Assembly (NCBI GenBank): GCA_022539475.1
Contig: VCMS01000033.1
Span: forward strand, 62,001 to 126,000
Length of the DNA: 64,000 nucleotides
Direction of reading: 5' to 3'
Source: Gracilaria domingensis
Taxonomy: Eukaryota; Rhodophyta; Florideophyceae; Gracilariales; Gracilariaceae
This document shows positions 62,042 to 64,000 of the stretch, piece by piece; position 1 is the stretch's first letter; every line of letters starts with the position of its first letter. A program made the translations under genes and the position numbers. Under the pieces are notes generated by a model. It worked only from the letters and a program-made list of their open reading frames with translations, had not been told where the DNA came from and made no database searches.

Positions 62042-63472
62042 TCAAAGGTCTTCCTTCTCCTCGGACATCAGTCCTCCGCCTTCTGCGTCACAAGTTTCAC
62101 ATGTGTCAGGAATGGGCGCTGGGATATAATCGGCTATTTCCCGAATGATGCTCTGATATATACGAATGCCTCGCATGTACGTATCCACGGGAAGATATTC
62201 ATTATGCTTATGCAACAAGTTCGGAGACTTGTTTATAGGAGAAAACCCAAAGCTCGGTATCCCCTTCAGTCGTAGATATCTTGCGTCAGTGGCAGCTCTA
62301 AAAATGCCATGGCTGAGTCGGTCGTCAGCAATTCCCGCCTTCCTGAGACCGATCATAAACGGAGTGGCATACGGATTCTCCTCTGGAATGCGACTTGTGA
62401 CTTGAGTATTGTTCACCTTGATGACCCAATCAATGGTTACACCAGGACATCGTTTGTCGCCGCATGTGAGCCAGCTTTCAATCTCGCTGTCGACTTGTTT
62501 CGCATCGATGGTTGGCGGAACGCGAATGTCGAATCCAGCTTCCGCTACGGACGCAATGACGTTCATCGTAAATCCACTGGATATATTGTCATCTGGATAT
62601 CCAGACTTCAAGTACGCTATGTTTACGCCAATTATTTCACCCATGTCGACTCCATCCTTCAAACGATTCAATTCCTGGTCTCGGAATCGCATCGCTTTCG
62701 AAATGATTTTGTTGAGAGTTGCAGCAGCGGTGCTTTCCGGGAGATTGGATCCGTGACCAGGACGATCAGTCACGTTAAGAGTAAGCCACCACGTCTGCCG
62801 TTCGCCATAGTAGCAATTGTATATACCATCATCTCTAGGCAGTCCTTCATCGAGAGCAACGCCAATATTCAGACTTGCGAAAACCTCACTTTCAATAAGT
62901 TGTCCCATACCGTCTCTGCCACCTACCTCTTCATCCGGTACGAACGATACATATACGGTGCGTTTTGGACGCCACGTGGTACGCCAAAGCTCGGAAATGG
63001 CTTCAATGTATTGAAGGCCAACGCTTTTCATATCCTGCGATCCTCGGGCGTAAATCCGAAGTTGACCATCTTTCAACACGGTGCGGGCAGCATATGGAGG
63101 CCAATCCCACTTATCTTCCTCGGACGGCACGACATCGGTATGGGAATTGAGCAGAAGTGCTGGTAATTCCTTATTAGTTCCGTCAACCTGGATAAGCAAT
63201 ACAGGCTTTCCATGTACGAAGCTTCGCGCGGAAAATGAAGCGTTTGGTAGCAAAGCACTGACGGTGCGGTTTAGGAACTGCTGTGCCTCGAAATAAGATG
63301 GGTTGGGATGATCGGTTCGAATGCGAAGATACTCTTGAAGACGGTGGATAGGAGGGTTGACAGGAGTTATGGAGCTCGGTACTTCTATGGATATCTTCTC
63401 CCGACCGACGTAAAGAATCGGGGCCACTAAGAGGGCCAAGAATGCGGCGATAGAGCGTGAGGATGGGAGCAT
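62042..63472 (-). CDS. Aminoacylase-1 (M20 peptidase family) with signal peptide
   Basis: The protein has 476 aa. It is an M20 metallopeptidase of the aminoacylase-1 type, hydrolysing N-acyl amino acids. Family landmarks are LQEYLRIRTDHPNPSYFEA, the zinc-binding NSHTDVVPSEEDKW, YARGSQDMKSVGLQYIEAI, the catalytic-metal FVPDEEVGGRDGMG, ALDEGLP, the dimerisation-domain RPGHGSNLPESTA, and the final zinc-ligand region FGFSPINKSPNLLHKHNEYL. Unlike cytosolic animal aminoacylase-1, it starts with a hydrophobic stretch (SIAAFLALLVAPILYVG) that looks like a signal peptide or signal anchor, so it probably acts in the secretory pathway, a vacuole or outside the cell. Potential N-glycosylation sites (NRTV, NASF, NVTD) agree with this. 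Single exon. Confidence 0.92.
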   Translation of the reverse strand: MLPSSRSIAAFLALLVAPILYVGREKISIEVPSSITPVNPPIHRLQEYLRIRTDHPNPSYFEAQQFLNRTVSALLPNASFSARSFVHGKPVLLIQVDGTNKELPALLLNSHTDVVPSEEDKWDWPPYAARTVLKDGQLRIYARGSQDMKSVGLQYIEAISELWRTTWRPKRTVYVSFVPDEEVGGRDGMGQLIESEVFASLNIGVALDEGLPRDDGIYNCYYGERQTWWLTLNVTDRPGHGSNLPESTAAATLNKIISKAMRFRDQELNRLKDGVDMGEIIGVNIAYLKSGYPDDNISSGFTMNVIASVAEAGFDIRVPPTIDAKQVDSEIESWLTCGDKRCPGVTIDWVIKVNNTQVTSRIPEENPYATPFMIGLRKAGIADDRLSHGIFRAATDARYLRLKGIPSFGFSPINKSPNLLHKHNEYLPVDTYMRGIRIYQSIIREIADYIPAPIPDTCETCDAEGGGLMSEEKEDL

Positions 63473-63717
63473 GACGGACTGTTTGGCCGCGATTGAACTG
63501 GGCTGAGGCGCAAGGAGGGGTATCTAGAATGTCGATGTTGGTACGATGGTTTGTAGAGAACTTGGCCGGATTGTTGTCTACCTCGTAAGGTTAGGAGGTC
63601 GTGCTATGAAGAACAGTAAAGTTCAAAAAGGAACGTTCGCTTTACGCGCCAAAATTTTGACAAGCGGAGATATCTCCCATTCCCCCATCGGAGACAAAGC
63701 TGGCTCATAATACCTTC

Positions 63718-63754
63718 GTATGATACGATATCATACTATGATACTTGCAAGTAT
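63718..63754. repeat. Two adjacent palindromes (GTATGATA and ATACTTGCAAGTAT)
   Basis: The first has arms GTATGATA and TATCATAC around a CGA loop (63718-63736). The second is the perfect 14-bp palindrome ATACTTGCAAGTAT (63741-63754). Both are AT-rich, with the word ATGATAC shared between them. Confidence 0.8.
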
Positions 63755-63920
63755 GAGGCTTTATACCCCGTGCTATGAACATTATTCCGCGTACCGTGCG
63801 TTGATTGGTGAAAAGTGGCTAATACAAGATCAAATTGTTTTTTAAACAGTAAATTACCATTACCTTCCCTGAAATCGTCATTTTTGGTACAGTAATGAAT
63901 CTTTTTTTTCTTGGATAATC

Positions 63921-63969
63921 TACACGTACGTGTAAGGCTAGAATCTAGCCTAGATCATCTGATGATCTA
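63921..63969. repeat. Three back-to-back palindromes
   Basis: TACACGTACGTGTA (63921-63934, perfect), GGCTAGA-A-TCTAGCC (63936-63950, 7-bp arms) and TAGATCATC-T-GATGATCTA (63951-63969, 9-bp arms) lie end to end within 49 bp. The core of the first, ACGTACGT, contains ACGT boxes of the kind bound by plant bZIP factors. Confidence 0.85.
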
Positions 63970-64000
63970 CGATAAACATGATTATGTTGCTTTTACAGCA

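Larger units (their letters stand above)
63473..64000. other. Right-end region with palindrome clusters
   Basis: No gene is seen. The sequence upstream of the aminoacylase becomes AT-rich, with T runs near 63838-63842 and 63902-63908. Two palindrome clusters are listed separately. The window ends inside this region. Confidence 0.6.

Noticed and set aside
1-64000. CRISPR arrays, insertion sequences, LTR elements, rRNA or viral genes
   Set aside because: None was recognised: no regular spacer array, no transposase, integrase or reverse transcriptase motif, and no long terminal repeats.

Overview
The window is nuclear DNA from a photosynthetic eukaryote, most likely a red alga. The best clues are a light-harvesting protein of the red-algal LHCR type (25753-26608), several proteins with plastid-type leaders (a cyanobacterial-type TrmB, a FIST-domain protein, an ArsA/Get3 ATPase, a UbiE/MenG-type methyltransferase), cytosolic eukaryotic ribosomal proteins eL39 and uL23, and few, short spliceosomal introns (mostly 96-128 bp; donors GTATGT, GTAAGT or GTACGT). 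No organelle genes, rRNA, confident tRNA, CRISPR array or complete transposon was recognised. The species cannot be fixed from the sequence alone.

Base composition changes sharply. Very GC-rich blocks (about 2.4-11.4 kb and 35-38.5 kb) hold housekeeping genes whose codons almost all end in G or C. Most of the rest is of moderate GC with larger gaps.

Layout. 1-3.6 kb: one helical ORF of unknown function, short direct repeats and GC-rich low-complexity DNA. 3.6-11.3 kb: a P-class PPR protein, the tRNA 2'-O-methyltransferase TRMT13, translation factor eIF5 and a Get3-like ATPase. 12.2-16.6 kb: a large NLR-type protein (helical N-terminus, NB-ARC ATPase, APAF1-like helices, twelve almost identical WD40 repeats). 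17.8-25.4 kb: an unknown acidic protein, a nucleotide-sugar transporter and a phosphoribosyltransferase. 25.7-32.4 kb: LHCR, a basic small protein, plastid-type TrmB, eL39 and a SANT/Myb protein. 34-41.2 kb: a PH-kinase protein, an apparently frameshifted helical protein, METTL1, ARL1 and phosphoglycerate dehydrogenase. 42-52.6 kb: a NUMOD3/DnaJ-zinc-finger protein, a FIST protein, PRMT5, a CUE-TULIP protein, a UbiE/MenG methyltransferase, uL23 and a small hypothetical protein. 53-63.5 kb: a nuclear-looking hypothetical protein, a coiled-coil protein, a TrmL-type tRNA methyltransferase and an aminoacylase-1 with a signal peptide. The last 300 bp carry a cluster of palindromes.

Functional themes. 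Gene expression and RNA modification dominate: four tRNA methyltransferases, PRMT5, eIF5, two ribosomal proteins and a PPR protein. Head-to-head gene pairs with short shared upstream regions recur. The most unusual genes are the NLR with a homogenised WD40 array, the NUMOD3/DnaJ-type zinc-finger protein, the CUE-TULIP protein and the PH-kinase with a large insert and altered catalytic motifs. Several starts were moved downstream of the longest open frame because that frame begins with TTG or GTG. Exon models come from splice motifs and protein family continuity, not from transcripts.
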